58,675 nt of DNA, taken from contig PGYD01000003.1 of the NCBI GenBank assembly GCA_002839495.1, forward strand, positions 1-58,675, read 5' to 3'. The notes under the pieces are model-generated. The model had not been told where the DNA came from. It searched no databases and worked only from the letters and a program-made list of their open reading frames with translations. Both the position numbers and the translations under genes were made by a program. Of the stretch, positions 28,239 to 37,604 are shown in pieces; the first letter of the stretch is position 1, and the number at the start of each line of letters is the position of its first letter. Source of the DNA: Planctomycetes bacterium HGW-Planctomycetes-1. GTDB taxonomy: Bacteria > Planctomycetota > Phycisphaerae > Sedimentisphaerales > UBA12454.

Positions 28239-29366
28239 CTAACCCCTTGACCTTATTCCCTTAAGGGCCATTTTTAGTTCTTCGACATTAGGAGCATACT
28301 GCAAAGCTGTCTTGAGGTCAATCCAATCGCCCTCGACAAGACTCCGCAGGCTTTCGATAAAGTCGAGCATTCCGTCGCTTTCACCTGTTTTTATGATGCT
28401 GATGACCTCGGTTTCATGGCCGTCCGCTATGAGATTTCTGACGACAGGCGTGGCAATCATGATTTCAACGGCCGGGATTCTTGGTGTCGTCTTTTTCAAG
28501 CCTGCTAAAAGCATCTGGGTTATGACGGCTCTGAGCACATTGGCGAGGGTCTGTCTTGCAAGACCCCTTTCCTCCGGCGGAAACAGGTCAACAAGTCTCT
28601 GTATAGCCTGTATTCCATTTGCGGCGTTGACGGTGCCGAATACGAGTTTGCCGGTTTCGGCGGCTCTTATCGCGGCCGTAATGGTTTCCTTTTCCTGCAG
28701 CTCGCCGATTAGAACCACATCGGGATCCTGCCTTTTCAATGACTTAAGAGCATCTTCATAATCTCTGACGTCAAGGCCGATTTCCCGCTGCGAAACAATC
28801 GCTTTTTGGTCTACATAAATAAACTCAAGCGGGTCTTCTATAGTGATTATATGACAGGGACGGGTACTATTGATGTGGTTAATCATCGAGGCTATTGTGG
28901 TACTTTTTCCGCATCCGCCCGGACCGCCAACGAGAATGAGCCCCTCGTGGGATTTATCGGCAATAGCTTTAATTGAAGGGGGCAGATGGAGCGATTCGAA
29001 AGGAGGAATCGCCGACACTATTCTTCTTGCCGAAAGACTGATTTTGGACCGCTGTCTGAAGACATTCACTCTGAATCTGTCGGCCTGGCCGACTTCGTAG
29101 GCGAAGTCGAGCGAGCCGTTTTCGAGCAGGAACTGTTTTTGTTTGTCGTTTAGAATCTGAAAAACGAGCTTTTCGATTTTTTCTTCGGTCATCACTTCCG
29201 CGGTGGTGTCTTTTATGTCCTTATTTACCCGCAATTTAAGAGAATGGCCGACCTTCAAATGCAGGTCGCTGGCCTGTGCCTTTATGGCGGCTTTGAAATA
29301 CCTGTTAATCTCCGGTTCTACTTCTAAATGTATCTGGCTGTCAATCGGTTGTGTCTTCTCAGACAT
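28239..29366 (-). CDS. pilT: PilT-family type IV pilus ATPase
   Basis: ASDLHLKVG, LVGGPGGCGKSTTIASMINHIN, ITIEDPLEFIY, LKRQDPDVVLIGELQEKETI. Confidence 0.9.
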   Translation of the reverse strand: MSEKTQPIDSQIHLEVEPEINRYFKAAIKAQASDLHLKVGHSLKLRVNKDIKDTTAEVMTEEKIEKLVFQILNDKQKQFLLENGSLDFAYEVGQADRFRVNVFRQRSKISLSARRIVSAIPPFESLHLPPSIKAIADKSHEGLILVGGPGGCGKSTTIASMINHINSTRPCHIITIEDPLEFIYVDQKAIVSQREIGLDVRDYEDALKSLKRQDPDVVLIGELQEKETITAAIRAAETGKLVFGTVNAANGIQAIQRLVDLFPPEERGLARQTLANVLRAVITQMLLAGLKKTTPRIPAVEIMIATPVVRNLIADGHETEVISIIKTGESDGMLDFIESLRSLVEGDWIDLKTALQYAPNVEELKMALKGIRSRG

Positions 29367-29533
29367 TGTACGCTCCAACTTATAACTATTTGTCAAAAAA
29401 ATAGTTATGATAATCACTAACTGCGGTCTAAGGCCCGCCGCACAGGCTCAGGCTGATTTGAATACTATATTGTACAATGAATATAAGTTATTGTCAATAA
29501 GGAGGCAAGGAAATATGGCATAAGGATAGTTTG

Positions 29534-29562
29534 TTGACGTTCCTGCCGCATTACCCTATAAT
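29534..29562 (+). promoter_or_regulatory. sigma70-like promoter TTGACG-17 bp-TATAAT for hisS
   Basis: TTGACG 29534-29539, TATAAT 29557-29562, ATG at 29586. Confidence 0.75.
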
Positions 29563-29585
29563 CCGGTTGTTTTTCAGGTGTTATT

Positions 29586-30872
29586 ATGGAAATTCAATCG
29601 GTAAAAGGGACAAGAGATTTTTATCCGGAGGATATGGCTAAACGCAATTTTATAGCCGACCTCTGGAAGCAGGTATCGTTGCGCAACGGCTTTTCCGAAT
29701 ATGACGGGCCGATATTCGAGTACCTTGCAATGTACCAACTCAAAAGCGGCGATGAAATCGCGACGCAGCTTTTCGCGTTCGAGGACCGAGGCGAAAGAAA
29801 GCTCGCTATCCGTCCTGAAATTACACCGACTCTTGCCCGTATGGTCAACCAGAGAATCAATACTCTGCCAAGACCTATAAAGTGGTTCTCAGTGCCGAGA
29901 TTGTGCAGGGCGGAGCGTCCGCAAAAAGGCAGACTTAGAGAATTTTTTCAGTGGAATATCGACATCATCGGCGTTGACGATTGCCTTGCGGATGCGGAGG
30001 TTATTTTCTGCTCGGTCGATTACCTGATGCAAACAGGCCTTACGAGCGATGATGTAGTCGTCAGGATTTCGAGCAGAAGGCTTATAGCGGCGATGCTCGA
30101 ATATTTCGGCATAGAAGAAAAGCATCTCGAAAAAGTTTATGGCATTCTTGATAAGAAAAGCAAAATGCCGCAGGAAACCTTCGAAAAAATGCTCGAAGAG
30201 GCAATTTCCGATTCGAATAAGCGTCAAAAAGTGCTGAACCTTATGGCGGTTGAGTCTCTGGTAGAGTTTGAGAGTTTCGCAGGGGCCGACAAAAATGCAA
30301 ACGAGGCGATCGAAGAGCTTAAAAAGCTGTTTAATTATCTTAATATAATGGGTATTTCTGAATTTTGCAGATTCGACATAGGTATTGTCAGGGGGCTTGC
30401 CTATTATACGGGCATAGTTTTCGAGATTTATGACAAATCCGAGCAACTGCGGGCGATTTGCGGCGGCGGCAGGTACGACAACCTGCTTGCGGATTTCGGC
30501 GGACAGAAAATCAGCGCAACCGGTATGGGTATGGGCGATTGTGTTCTCGGGATTGTGCTTGAAGAAAAAGGACTGTTTAAAAATCTTTCGCAAAAAAGCG
30601 GTATAGAATATTTTGTCGCCTTTGCCGAAGAGTCTTTACAGAACGAATCGTTAAAAATTATCGCCAGACTCCGCAGGGCCGGACGCAAGGCAGACTTCAG
30701 TTATAAAGGCGGCTCATTGGGCAAGCAGCTCAAGCAGGCTTCCGCGGTCAATGCGGCGATATGTGTAATAGTCGGCGAGGAATTTACACAGAAAAAACAG
30801 CTTGTAATTAAGGATATGAACAGCGGCAAACAGGATATTATCGCGGTGGAAGATTTCTTCAGCCGACTTTAG
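29586..30872 (+). CDS. hisS: Histidyl-tRNA synthetase
   Basis: VKGTRDFYPEDMAKR, RPEITPTLARM, GIVRGLAYYTGIVFEIY, AICGGGRYDNLL. Confidence 0.95.
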   Translation: MEIQSVKGTRDFYPEDMAKRNFIADLWKQVSLRNGFSEYDGPIFEYLAMYQLKSGDEIATQLFAFEDRGERKLAIRPEITPTLARMVNQRINTLPRPIKWFSVPRLCRAERPQKGRLREFFQWNIDIIGVDDCLADAEVIFCSVDYLMQTGLTSDDVVVRISSRRLIAAMLEYFGIEEKHLEKVYGILDKKSKMPQETFEKMLEEAISDSNKRQKVLNLMAVESLVEFESFAGADKNANEAIEELKKLFNYLNIMGISEFCRFDIGIVRGLAYYTGIVFEIYDKSEQLRAICGGGRYDNLLADFGGQKISATGMGMGDCVLGIVLEEKGLFKNLSQKSGIEYFVAFAEESLQNESLKIIARLRRAGRKADFSYKGGSLGKQLKQASAVNAAICVIVGEEFTQKKQLVIKDMNSGKQDIIAVEDFFSRL

Positions 30873-30881
30873 GAAAAATGG

Positions 30882-31427
30882 ATGGCGCAAATTGCCGGTA
30901 ATCATTATGAAAAGGCATTTGAAAGCTGGCTGAAGGATAACGGGATTCAATATCTCCTTGTTGACCAGCGGAAACGGACGGCGTTTTCGAGGAGCAAAAT
31001 CAAAAGTTTCGACTTCCTTTTTTATCCGCCGAAGGCGGACTCGCCCGATTCGAACGCTTATATAGCGGAGATAAAAGGGCGTAAATTTTCGGGTAAAACT
31101 TTTACCGCTTTTGGAAGTCTGCCGAACTGGGTAACTCTTGACGATGTTAAAGGGCTTGAGAACTGGGTCGAAATATTCGGCGGCCGATATCAGGGGTTAT
31201 TCGTCTTTGCCTACGAGCTTGAGAATATCGATGTAGATACCGACGGCAGAGAAATTTACGAATACCTTGGCAGACGATATGTATTTGCCGCTATTAGGCT
31301 TAGCGATTACAAGAAAGGGGCGGCCAGACGGAGTGAAAAATGGCAAACCGTGCATTTGTCTGCGGAATTTTATAAAAATTGTATTATCGATGCGGACGAA
31401 TTGATTTGCAGAAAGGTTAGATTGTGA
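30882..31427 (+). CDS. HYExAFE family protein, PD-(D/E)XK-like
   Basis: NHYEKAFESWL; FDFLFYPP...AYIAEIKGRKF (D...ExK). Confidence 0.8.
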   Translation: MAQIAGNHYEKAFESWLKDNGIQYLLVDQRKRTAFSRSKIKSFDFLFYPPKADSPDSNAYIAEIKGRKFSGKTFTAFGSLPNWVTLDDVKGLENWVEIFGGRYQGLFVFAYELENIDVDTDGREIYEYLGRRYVFAAIRLSDYKKGAARRSEKWQTVHLSAEFYKNCIIDADELICRKVRL

Positions 31428-31428
31428 A

Positions 31429-31536
31429 TCCCGCACCTTCTAAATATTTCAGTGAATAAAACAAGGCACTTAAGGACTTAAAGATTTATATATGGGATAT
31501 AGCGAAGTTAAAAACGAAATTAAAGAAGGTGCGGGA
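31429..31536 (+). promoter_or_regulatory. 13-bp inverted repeat bracketing the bioB leader, right arm over the SD/start
   Basis: TCCCGCACCTTCT (31429-31441) and AGAAGGTGCGGGA (31524-31536) are exact reverse complements; bioB ATG is 31536-31538. Confidence 0.6.
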
Positions 31537-32522
31537 TGAACGACAAGGTCGCACAAATTGCACAAGAAATATTAGACGGCAAAATCATCGACAGGGCCGA
31601 GATAAAATATCTTTTTTCACTTGGCGATGAAGATTTTGATGACCTGCTGTATTGGGCGAATCGAATACGCGAAAAGTTTTTCGGCAAAAAAGTGAAAGTC
31701 TGTTCAATAGTCCCCGGCAGGCTCGGCGGATGCAGTCAGGACTGTAAGTTCTGCGCGCAATCTTCAAGATATGAAACATCGTTTAAGAAAACCGAAACGC
31801 TCAGCGATGAGGAAATTTTAAGAGCCGCAAAAAAGGCCAAAGAAAAAGGCGTGCCGAACTTCGGCATAGTTTACAGCGGCAAAACCATCAGCGAAGAAGA
31901 GCTGGCAAGACTTGAAAAGCTGATTGCGAAAATCAAGAACGAAATCGGTATCGGCGTTTGCGGAGGGTTCGGAATAATCAGTTATGAACAAGCTGCCAGA
32001 TTAAAAAAAGCGGGAATGTCGAGATATAACCATAATCTTGAGACTTCACGGAATCATTTTAAGGATATTGTAACGACACACGATTACGATTCGCGCATCG
32101 AGACGGTAAAAGCGGCCAAAAAGGCCGGACTTGGGTTGTGTACAGGAGGTTTATTTGGTATCGGTGAAGAAGATTGCGATAGAATCGATATGGCGATGGA
32201 ATTGCGAGAACTTGACGTTGATATGGTGCCGATGAATTTTCTGCATCCGATAGCAGGCACACCATTGGGCGAATTGCCGACTATGCAGCCGCGGCAAATT
32301 CTGCAATTGCTCGCTTTATACCGTTTTATTTTGCCGAAGGTTCATATAAAAGCGGCCGGCGGCAGGGCATTAAATCTGCGAGATATGCAAAGCTGGATTT
32401 TTTACGCCGGTGCTACGGCAATAATCAGCGGCGATTATCTTACAACAGCAGGCAGGGCGGTTGAAGATGATTTGCGAATGATAAAAGATTTAGGTCTTGA
32501 GGCGGATGTGGTATGCGGATAA
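31536..32522 (+). CDS. bioB: Biotin synthase
   Basis: GRLGGCSQDCKFCAQSSRYET, YNHNLETSRNHF, CTGGLFGIGE, MNFLHPIAGTPLG, AGGRALNLRD. Confidence 0.96.
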   Translation: MNDKVAQIAQEILDGKIIDRAEIKYLFSLGDEDFDDLLYWANRIREKFFGKKVKVCSIVPGRLGGCSQDCKFCAQSSRYETSFKKTETLSDEEILRAAKKAKEKGVPNFGIVYSGKTISEEELARLEKLIAKIKNEIGIGVCGGFGIISYEQAARLKKAGMSRYNHNLETSRNHFKDIVTTHDYDSRIETVKAAKKAGLGLCTGGLFGIGEEDCDRIDMAMELRELDVDMVPMNFLHPIAGTPLGELPTMQPRQILQLLALYRFILPKVHIKAAGGRALNLRDMQSWIFYAGATAIISGDYLTTAGRAVEDDLRMIKDLGLEADVVCG

Positions 32523-33199
32523 TTGCCGGCACAAAACGGGGAATGACAATTCTGCCGCCGAAAGGCGATAAGACCCGGCCGATAACCGACCGTATCAAAG
32601 AATCCATATTCGATGTGCTGTATAAGTATAATCTTATAGAAGACCGAATCGTTGCGGATTTGTTTTGCGGCACAGGCTCGTTCGGACTTGAGGCTTTGAG
32701 CAGGGGAGCCAAAGAAGCGATTTTCATTGATACCGACAGAAAAGCGATAGAAATTCTCAGAAAAAACATTGCCAAAACGGGTTTTACAGCTCAATCAAAA
32801 GTTGTTTGCGCAAATGCGTTTAAGGTTGGAGCTCCAGCAGGTGCGGGACAAAAATGTTCGCTTGTTTTTGTTGACCCGCCTTATGTAATGAGCAGGGAAA
32901 CCGACGCCAATTCCCGTCTGGCAGGGCTTTTGGAACTTTTGGCCGTTCAGCTTGCCGATGATGGATTGGTTGTAGTTAGAACGGAAAAAAAGATAAACCC
33001 CGTTAGAGACAAGGTGTCAAAGATACCTGACAGCCGTCATAAACGGCCTGTCTCTAACGGGGTAAATCTTCTCGACAGTTACGGCTCTTTGAGGATAATT
33101 GATAAGAGAATATGGAGTACAATGACAGTAACTTTTCTGGTGTTGAGGAAAAATGACCGGCAAACAGGCGGCAATACAGATAATTCGCAAACTGCGTAA
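32513..33199 (+). CDS. rsmD: 16S rRNA (guanine(966)-N(2))-methyltransferase RsmD, with in-frame insertion
   Basis: MRIIAGTKRGMTILPPKGDKTRPITDRIKESIFDVL, DLFCGTGSFGLEALSRGA, FVDPPY. Confidence 0.93.
   Translation: MRIIAGTKRGMTILPPKGDKTRPITDRIKESIFDVLYKYNLIEDRIVADLFCGTGSFGLEALSRGAKEAIFIDTDRKAIEILRKNIAKTGFTAQSKVVCANAFKVGAPAGAGQKCSLVFVDPPYVMSRETDANSRLAGLLELLAVQLADDGLVVVRTEKKINPVRDKVSKIPDSRHKRPVSNGVNLLDSYGSLRIIDKRIWSTMTVTFLVLRKNDRQTGGNTDNSQTA
32994..33066. repeat. Palindromic (REP/RPE-like) element with 4-bp TAAA direct repeats, inserted in rsmD
   Basis: TAAA|CCCCGTTAGAGAC ... GTCTCTAACGGGG|TAAA; 65-bp core (32998-33062), inner GACAGCCGT/ACGGCCTGTC complementarity. Confidence 0.85.
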
Positions 33200-34364
33200 A
33201 GCGGGTTTTGAGGCTTTATTGGCAGGCGGCTGCGTGCGCGATATGCTCTGCGGCAAAAAGCCCAAGGACTACGATGTCGTTACCGGCGCAAAACCTGCCG
33301 AGGTTTGCAGATTGTTTCGCAGGACGATTAAGGTCGGCGCAAAATTCGGCGTAATTATCGTGCTTGCGGATAAGCATCAGATTGAAGTCGCCACATTCAG
33401 AGCCGAGACGGGATACAGCGACGGCAGACGGCCGGACAATGTCAGTTTTACCTGTGCCAAAGAAGATGCCCTGCGGAGAGACTTTACAATAAATGGTATG
33501 TTTTACGACCCGCTGAAAAAAGATGTTATCGATTATGTCGGCGGCAGGAGAGATTTGAAGAAAAAAACAATAAGGACCATCGGCAAACCCGCTGAAAGGT
33601 TCAGCGAAGATTATTTGAGAATGCTCAGAGCTGTTCGTTTTTCCGCCCAGCTTGATTTTAAGGTCGAAAAGAATACTTTAAACGCGGTAAGAAAATACTC
33701 CACGAATATCGTAAAAATCAGCGGCGAGAGAATCGCTATGGAGCTTGAGTCGCTTTTCGCCGCTGCGAAACGACAAAAAGGCGTAAAACTGCTTATTGAA
33801 ACAGGTCTTGCGAAGAAAATCTTTCCGATTTTTAAAAGCAAATCGAAAGCTCAATTCGCAGTAAAGGTTTTCGAGTTTTTGCCGAGGCAGATAACGTTTG
33901 AACTTGCCGTTGCGGCCTTTTTTGCGGGCTGCGATAGCGGCGAGGCAATGAAAAATCTGGAGATTTTAAAGCTCAGCAGAACTCAGTTGAAGTATATAAA
34001 ATTCCTGCTCGAAAAAAGGGATTATCTGCTGGGCGATTTATCTCTTGCCCAGCTTAAAATGATTGTTTCAGAACCTTATTTTGAGGATTTATATCTGCTG
34101 CAAAAGGCGATTCGAAAGGCTGAAAAAAAGGGCCTTTCGGCACTTTCGGCGGTTCGCAGAAGGGCAAAGGCTTTGGCCGGTAAGGAATTAAGACCTAAGC
34201 CGATGCTTAACGGTTATGAAATTATTCGGCTCGGCGCAAAACCCGGCCCGCAGGTAGGGCTTGTCGCGAAAGAGCTTTATATTGAGCAGCTTTCCGAAAG
34301 AATTACCGATAAACAAAGGGCTGTAAGTTGGGTAAAAGACTGGCTGAAAAAACACAAGAGCTGA
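33153..34364 (+). CDS. CCA tRNA nucleotidyltransferase / poly(A) polymerase family
   Basis: LLAGGCVRDMLCGKKPKDYDVVTGAKP, RRDFTINGMFYDP, RFSEDYLRMLRAVRFSAQL. Confidence 0.93.
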   Translation: MTGKQAAIQIIRKLRKAGFEALLAGGCVRDMLCGKKPKDYDVVTGAKPAEVCRLFRRTIKVGAKFGVIIVLADKHQIEVATFRAETGYSDGRRPDNVSFTCAKEDALRRDFTINGMFYDPLKKDVIDYVGGRRDLKKKTIRTIGKPAERFSEDYLRMLRAVRFSAQLDFKVEKNTLNAVRKYSTNIVKISGERIAMELESLFAAAKRQKGVKLLIETGLAKKIFPIFKSKSKAQFAVKVFEFLPRQITFELAVAAFFAGCDSGEAMKNLEILKLSRTQLKYIKFLLEKRDYLLGDLSLAQLKMIVSEPYFEDLYLLQKAIRKAEKKGLSALSAVRRRAKALAGKELRPKPMLNGYEIIRLGAKPGPQVGLVAKELYIEQLSERITDKQRAVSWVKDWLKKHKS

Positions 34365-34407
34365 CCTTGCAAAGGTGGTCTTTTTGTGTTATTATAGTTT
34401 TTGATAC

Positions 34408-34480
<73 letters not shown>

Positions 34481-34595
34481 TTTTATATCCAATTGAAATC
34501 AAATAGTTTATAATAGCTTCTTTCAATCTCAATCAGATGTTAAACTACACTTTTGGTGCTTATCTATTCCAAAATATATCACAGTTTTTTTGTTT

Positions 34596-34625
34596 TTGAC
34601 AAAAACGAAAATAATGCGATAAATT
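34596..34625 (+). promoter_or_regulatory. Possible promoter TTGACA-18 bp-TAAATT
   Basis: TTGACA 34596-34601, TAAATT 34620-34625. Confidence 0.35.
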
Positions 34626-34864
34626 ATGTATTTGTCAGATAGTTATGTTTAGGATTCTAATGACTGATTCCGATTATTCACCTGTTAATCCTTTGCCAGG
34701 TTTAGTACAAGAATACATCTTACAGCGAATTATATGATTAAGCATATTCAAGACAATCAGTTAAATCTTGCGGTATCTGCGATTAACGTTGATTCACAAT
34801 ATTCATCTCAAGTACTTGCGCTATGTAACAAAAAATATGCGGATATATTACCGGGGGAACGAAT

Positions 34865-35803
34865 ATGCTAAGAGTGATTTCCAAGCAACGCAAAACGAAT
34901 TTTCTTACGCCATCTGGTTTGCGCTGTTTGGCGAATTTGCCTACTGTGAATATTTCAGCAGGTTGCGTTCACAATTGCGTTTACTGTTACACTAAAGGGT
35001 ATTCGATTTATCCCGGCGACAATTCAATCGAAGTTTACGAGAACATGGCAGAGGAGATTGCTAACGAGATCAAACGAAAACGAAAAAAACCTACAGCGGT
35101 TTATTTTTGTCCTTCCTGCGACCCATTTCAACTGGTTCCAGAAGTTCAGCAGATTACTTTTGAGGTAATGAAGATTCTTTTAGAAAATGATATAGGCGTT
35201 CAATTTGTGACTAAAGGAAGTATGCCAGAAGAAATCTTTGATTTATTTGAAAAACATAGTTCGAAAATAGCCGGCCAAATCGGATTGATATCTGTAGATG
35301 AAAAAATCTTGAATATATTCGAACCTAACGCTGCAAATGTATATCAGAGACTTAAACAGCTTGGAAAGCTTGTAAAAATCGGAGTTAAAATGTCCGCGCG
35401 TTGCGACCCAATGATATATGGCCTTACTGATACAAATGAACAATTACAGAATTTATTTTCAGCGGTTGCCAAAACGGGGTGCAGGAAAACCGCGGTTAGC
35501 TTTCTTTTTTTACGACCCGCAATTACTGCCAGTCTCAAAAAGAATATTGTCGATAAAAATATTCTTAATGAAATTTTGAAACCTTTTTCAAAAAGTGTTT
35601 GTTTGCCGATTGGTATTAAAAATTCCACAGGGGCTGTTTTGCCTGTAGAAATCAGGAAAACAACTTTTGGAAAAATCAGGAAAACAGCGAATGATTTTGG
35701 TATCAAAACACACATATGTGGCTGCAAGAACTGTGATATCACAAGAGATAGCTGTTATATTACCCGTGAGCTTAATTCCCAAGAATGTTTATTTCCAAAA
35801 TAA
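34865..35803 (+). CDS. SPL-family-like radical SAM protein
   Basis: VNISAGCVHNCVYCYTKGYSIYPG (CxxxCxxC); C-terminal CGCKNCDITRDSC. Confidence 0.82.
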   Translation: MLRVISKQRKTNFLTPSGLRCLANLPTVNISAGCVHNCVYCYTKGYSIYPGDNSIEVYENMAEEIANEIKRKRKKPTAVYFCPSCDPFQLVPEVQQITFEVMKILLENDIGVQFVTKGSMPEEIFDLFEKHSSKIAGQIGLISVDEKILNIFEPNAANVYQRLKQLGKLVKIGVKMSARCDPMIYGLTDTNEQLQNLFSAVAKTGCRKTAVSFLFLRPAITASLKKNIVDKNILNEILKPFSKSVCLPIGIKNSTGAVLPVEIRKTTFGKIRKTANDFGIKTHICGCKNCDITRDSCYITRELNSQECLFPK

Positions 35804-35855
35804 ATTGCCGCCGTGGTGTCAGACTCATAAGTGCCATTCCTGAAAGAGCGAAGAA

Positions 35856-35921
<66 letters not shown>

Positions 35922-35943
<22 letters not shown>

Positions 35944-36731
35944 GAAATACCAATATTATGCCAAAGAATTACTTTTATGCCTTCCTGTCTTAAATAACTT
36001 TTAAGTTCAGGAATTTTAATAATATTAAAATGAAAGACCGATGCCGCCAGCAGTACCGTAGCGCCTGCCTTTGCGGCATCTGCAAAATGTTTCATTTCGC
36101 CTGCTCCGCCTGAAGCGACGATTTCGGCGCTTGTAGCATCTGCGATTGCCTTTATCAGCGGCAAATCATAGCCTGTCTTTGCACCGTCGGTTGCCTTGCT
36201 TGTCGGCAGAATGACTTTTACGCCGAATGAGTCGATTTTTTTCGCCCATTCGACGGCATCTGTGCCGGTAGCGGTTCTGCCGCCGTCGATATAGACTTCG
36301 TAGCCGCTGGGCAGTTTGGGATTTTTATCGACGTCAATGGCGACGGTTACTTTTTCTGCGCCGAACTGTTTTACCATTTCGGCAATCATATCAGGTTTTC
36401 GAAAGGCTGCGCTGCTCGTAGAAATTTTGTCTGCGCCGGCATCAAGAACGGCCTCGGCAGTTTTGAGGTCGCTGATTCCGCCGCCTACGGTGAACGGAAT
36501 AGTGGTAACAAACGCTACTTTTTTGACGACGTCGAGCATAGTGGCCCTGTTTTCGACGGTGGCGGTGATGTCGAGCATAGCCAGCTCATCGGCGCCGGCT
36601 TCGCAGTAGGCTTTTGCGCATTCGGCGGGGTCGCCGGCATCTTTTATATTGACAAAATGAACGCCTTTTACGACTCTGCCGTTCTGCATATCGAGGCAGG
36701 GCATAATTTTTACTTTTTTGTCATCTTGCAT
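35922..36731 (-). CDS. hisF: Imidazole glycerol phosphate synthase cyclase subunit HisF
   Basis: IMPCLDMQNGRVVKGVHFVNIKDAGDPAECAKAY, VGGGISDLKTAE, VASGGAGEMKHFADAAKAGATVLLAASVFH; stop lies within tRNA-Ser. Confidence 0.94.
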
Positions 36732-36742
36732 TGTTCACCTTT

Positions 36743-37219
36743 TCAAAATCCGTTGTCTTTGCGCTGCCTTTTTACACTGAAAAAGTCCTGCAGCAATTTC
36801 GAGCAGTCATCCGCAAGGACGCCTTTGGTTATTTCGAGCCTATGATTAAGGCGATTGTCCTGAACGATATTGTACAGGCTGCCGCAGGCGCCTGTTTTCG
36901 GGTCGTCGCAGCCGAAGACCAATCTATTGATTCTGGCCAGTACCAAAGCGCCGGCACACATAGGGCAGGGCTCTAATGTAACATAAATTGTGCAGTTAAG
37001 CAATCGCCAGTGTCCGATATGCTCGGCGGCGGCGGTTAATGCGATTATTTCAGCGTGAGCGGTCGGGTCGTTGAGCTGCTGACGCTGATTATAGCCCTTG
37101 GCGATTATTTTATTTTCGCAGACTATTACGGCGCCGACGGGCACATCGTCGTTTTCAAGAGCGATGTTTGCCTGGTCGATAGCGGCCCGCATAAAATGCT
37201 GGTCTTGTTTTTCGTCCAT
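36743..37219 (-). CDS. tadA: tRNA-specific adenosine deaminase
   Basis: [52 protein letters not shown]. Confidence 0.94.
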   Translation of the reverse strand: MDEKQDQHFMRAAIDQANIALENDDVPVGAVIVCENKIIAKGYNQRQQLNDPTAHAEIIALTAAAEHIGHWRLLNCTIYVTLEPCPMCAGALVLARINRLVFGCDDPKTGACGSLYNIVQDNRLNHRLEITKGVLADDCSKLLQDFFSVKRQRKDNGF

Positions 37220-37265
37220 TATCTAAAAGGGGAAAATAGGATTATCTATCTGCACAGTTTAAAAA

Positions 37266-37338
37266 TACCCCCAAGGGGAATCGAACCCCTGTTACCGGGA
37301 TGAGAACCCGGCGTCCTGGGCCGCTAGACGATGGGGGC
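37266..37338 (-). tRNA. tRNA-Glu (CTC)
   Basis: Reverse complement GCCCCCATCGTCTAGCGGCCCAGGACGCCGGGTTCTCATCCCGGTAACAGGGGTTCGATTCCCCTTGGGGGTA, anticodon CTC. Confidence 0.94.
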
Positions 37339-37375
37339 CAAAACACATCGAAAATCGAAATCTAAAAATTAAAAA

Positions 37376-37449
37376 TGGCGGCGGGTGGATTCGAACCGCC
37401 GACCCTGGGCTTATGAATCCCATGCTCTAACCAACTGAGCTACGCCGCC
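37376..37449 (-). tRNA. tRNA-Met (CAT); tRNA-Ile2(CAT) not excluded
   Basis: Reverse complement GGCGGCGTAGCTCAGTTGGTTAGAGCATGGGATTCATAAGCCCAGGGTCGGCGGTTCGAATCCACCCGCCGCCA. Confidence 0.93.
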
Positions 37450-37604
37450 ATAACACCTTGTTTTGAAAGTGGTTATATATCAAAAACCGTTATTTGTGTC
37501 CAGATAATTATCGCCCGAACACAAAAAAATCATAAGCCTTTACAGGCCAAGCCAATAGCTAATTTACCTTCAAAAAAGCGATTTTGCAAGAAGAAGATTG
37601 CGCA

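Noticed and set aside
29515-29523. Two-codon ORF (ATG GCA TAA) after a GGAGG, as a leader peptide for hisS
   Set aside because: It lies upstream of the predicted hisS promoter (29534-29562), so it would not be on that transcript; likely chance.
34768-34995. Plus-strand 75-aa ORF overlapping the start of the SPL-like gene
   Set aside because: Different frame over the conserved CVHNCVYC region; no domain.
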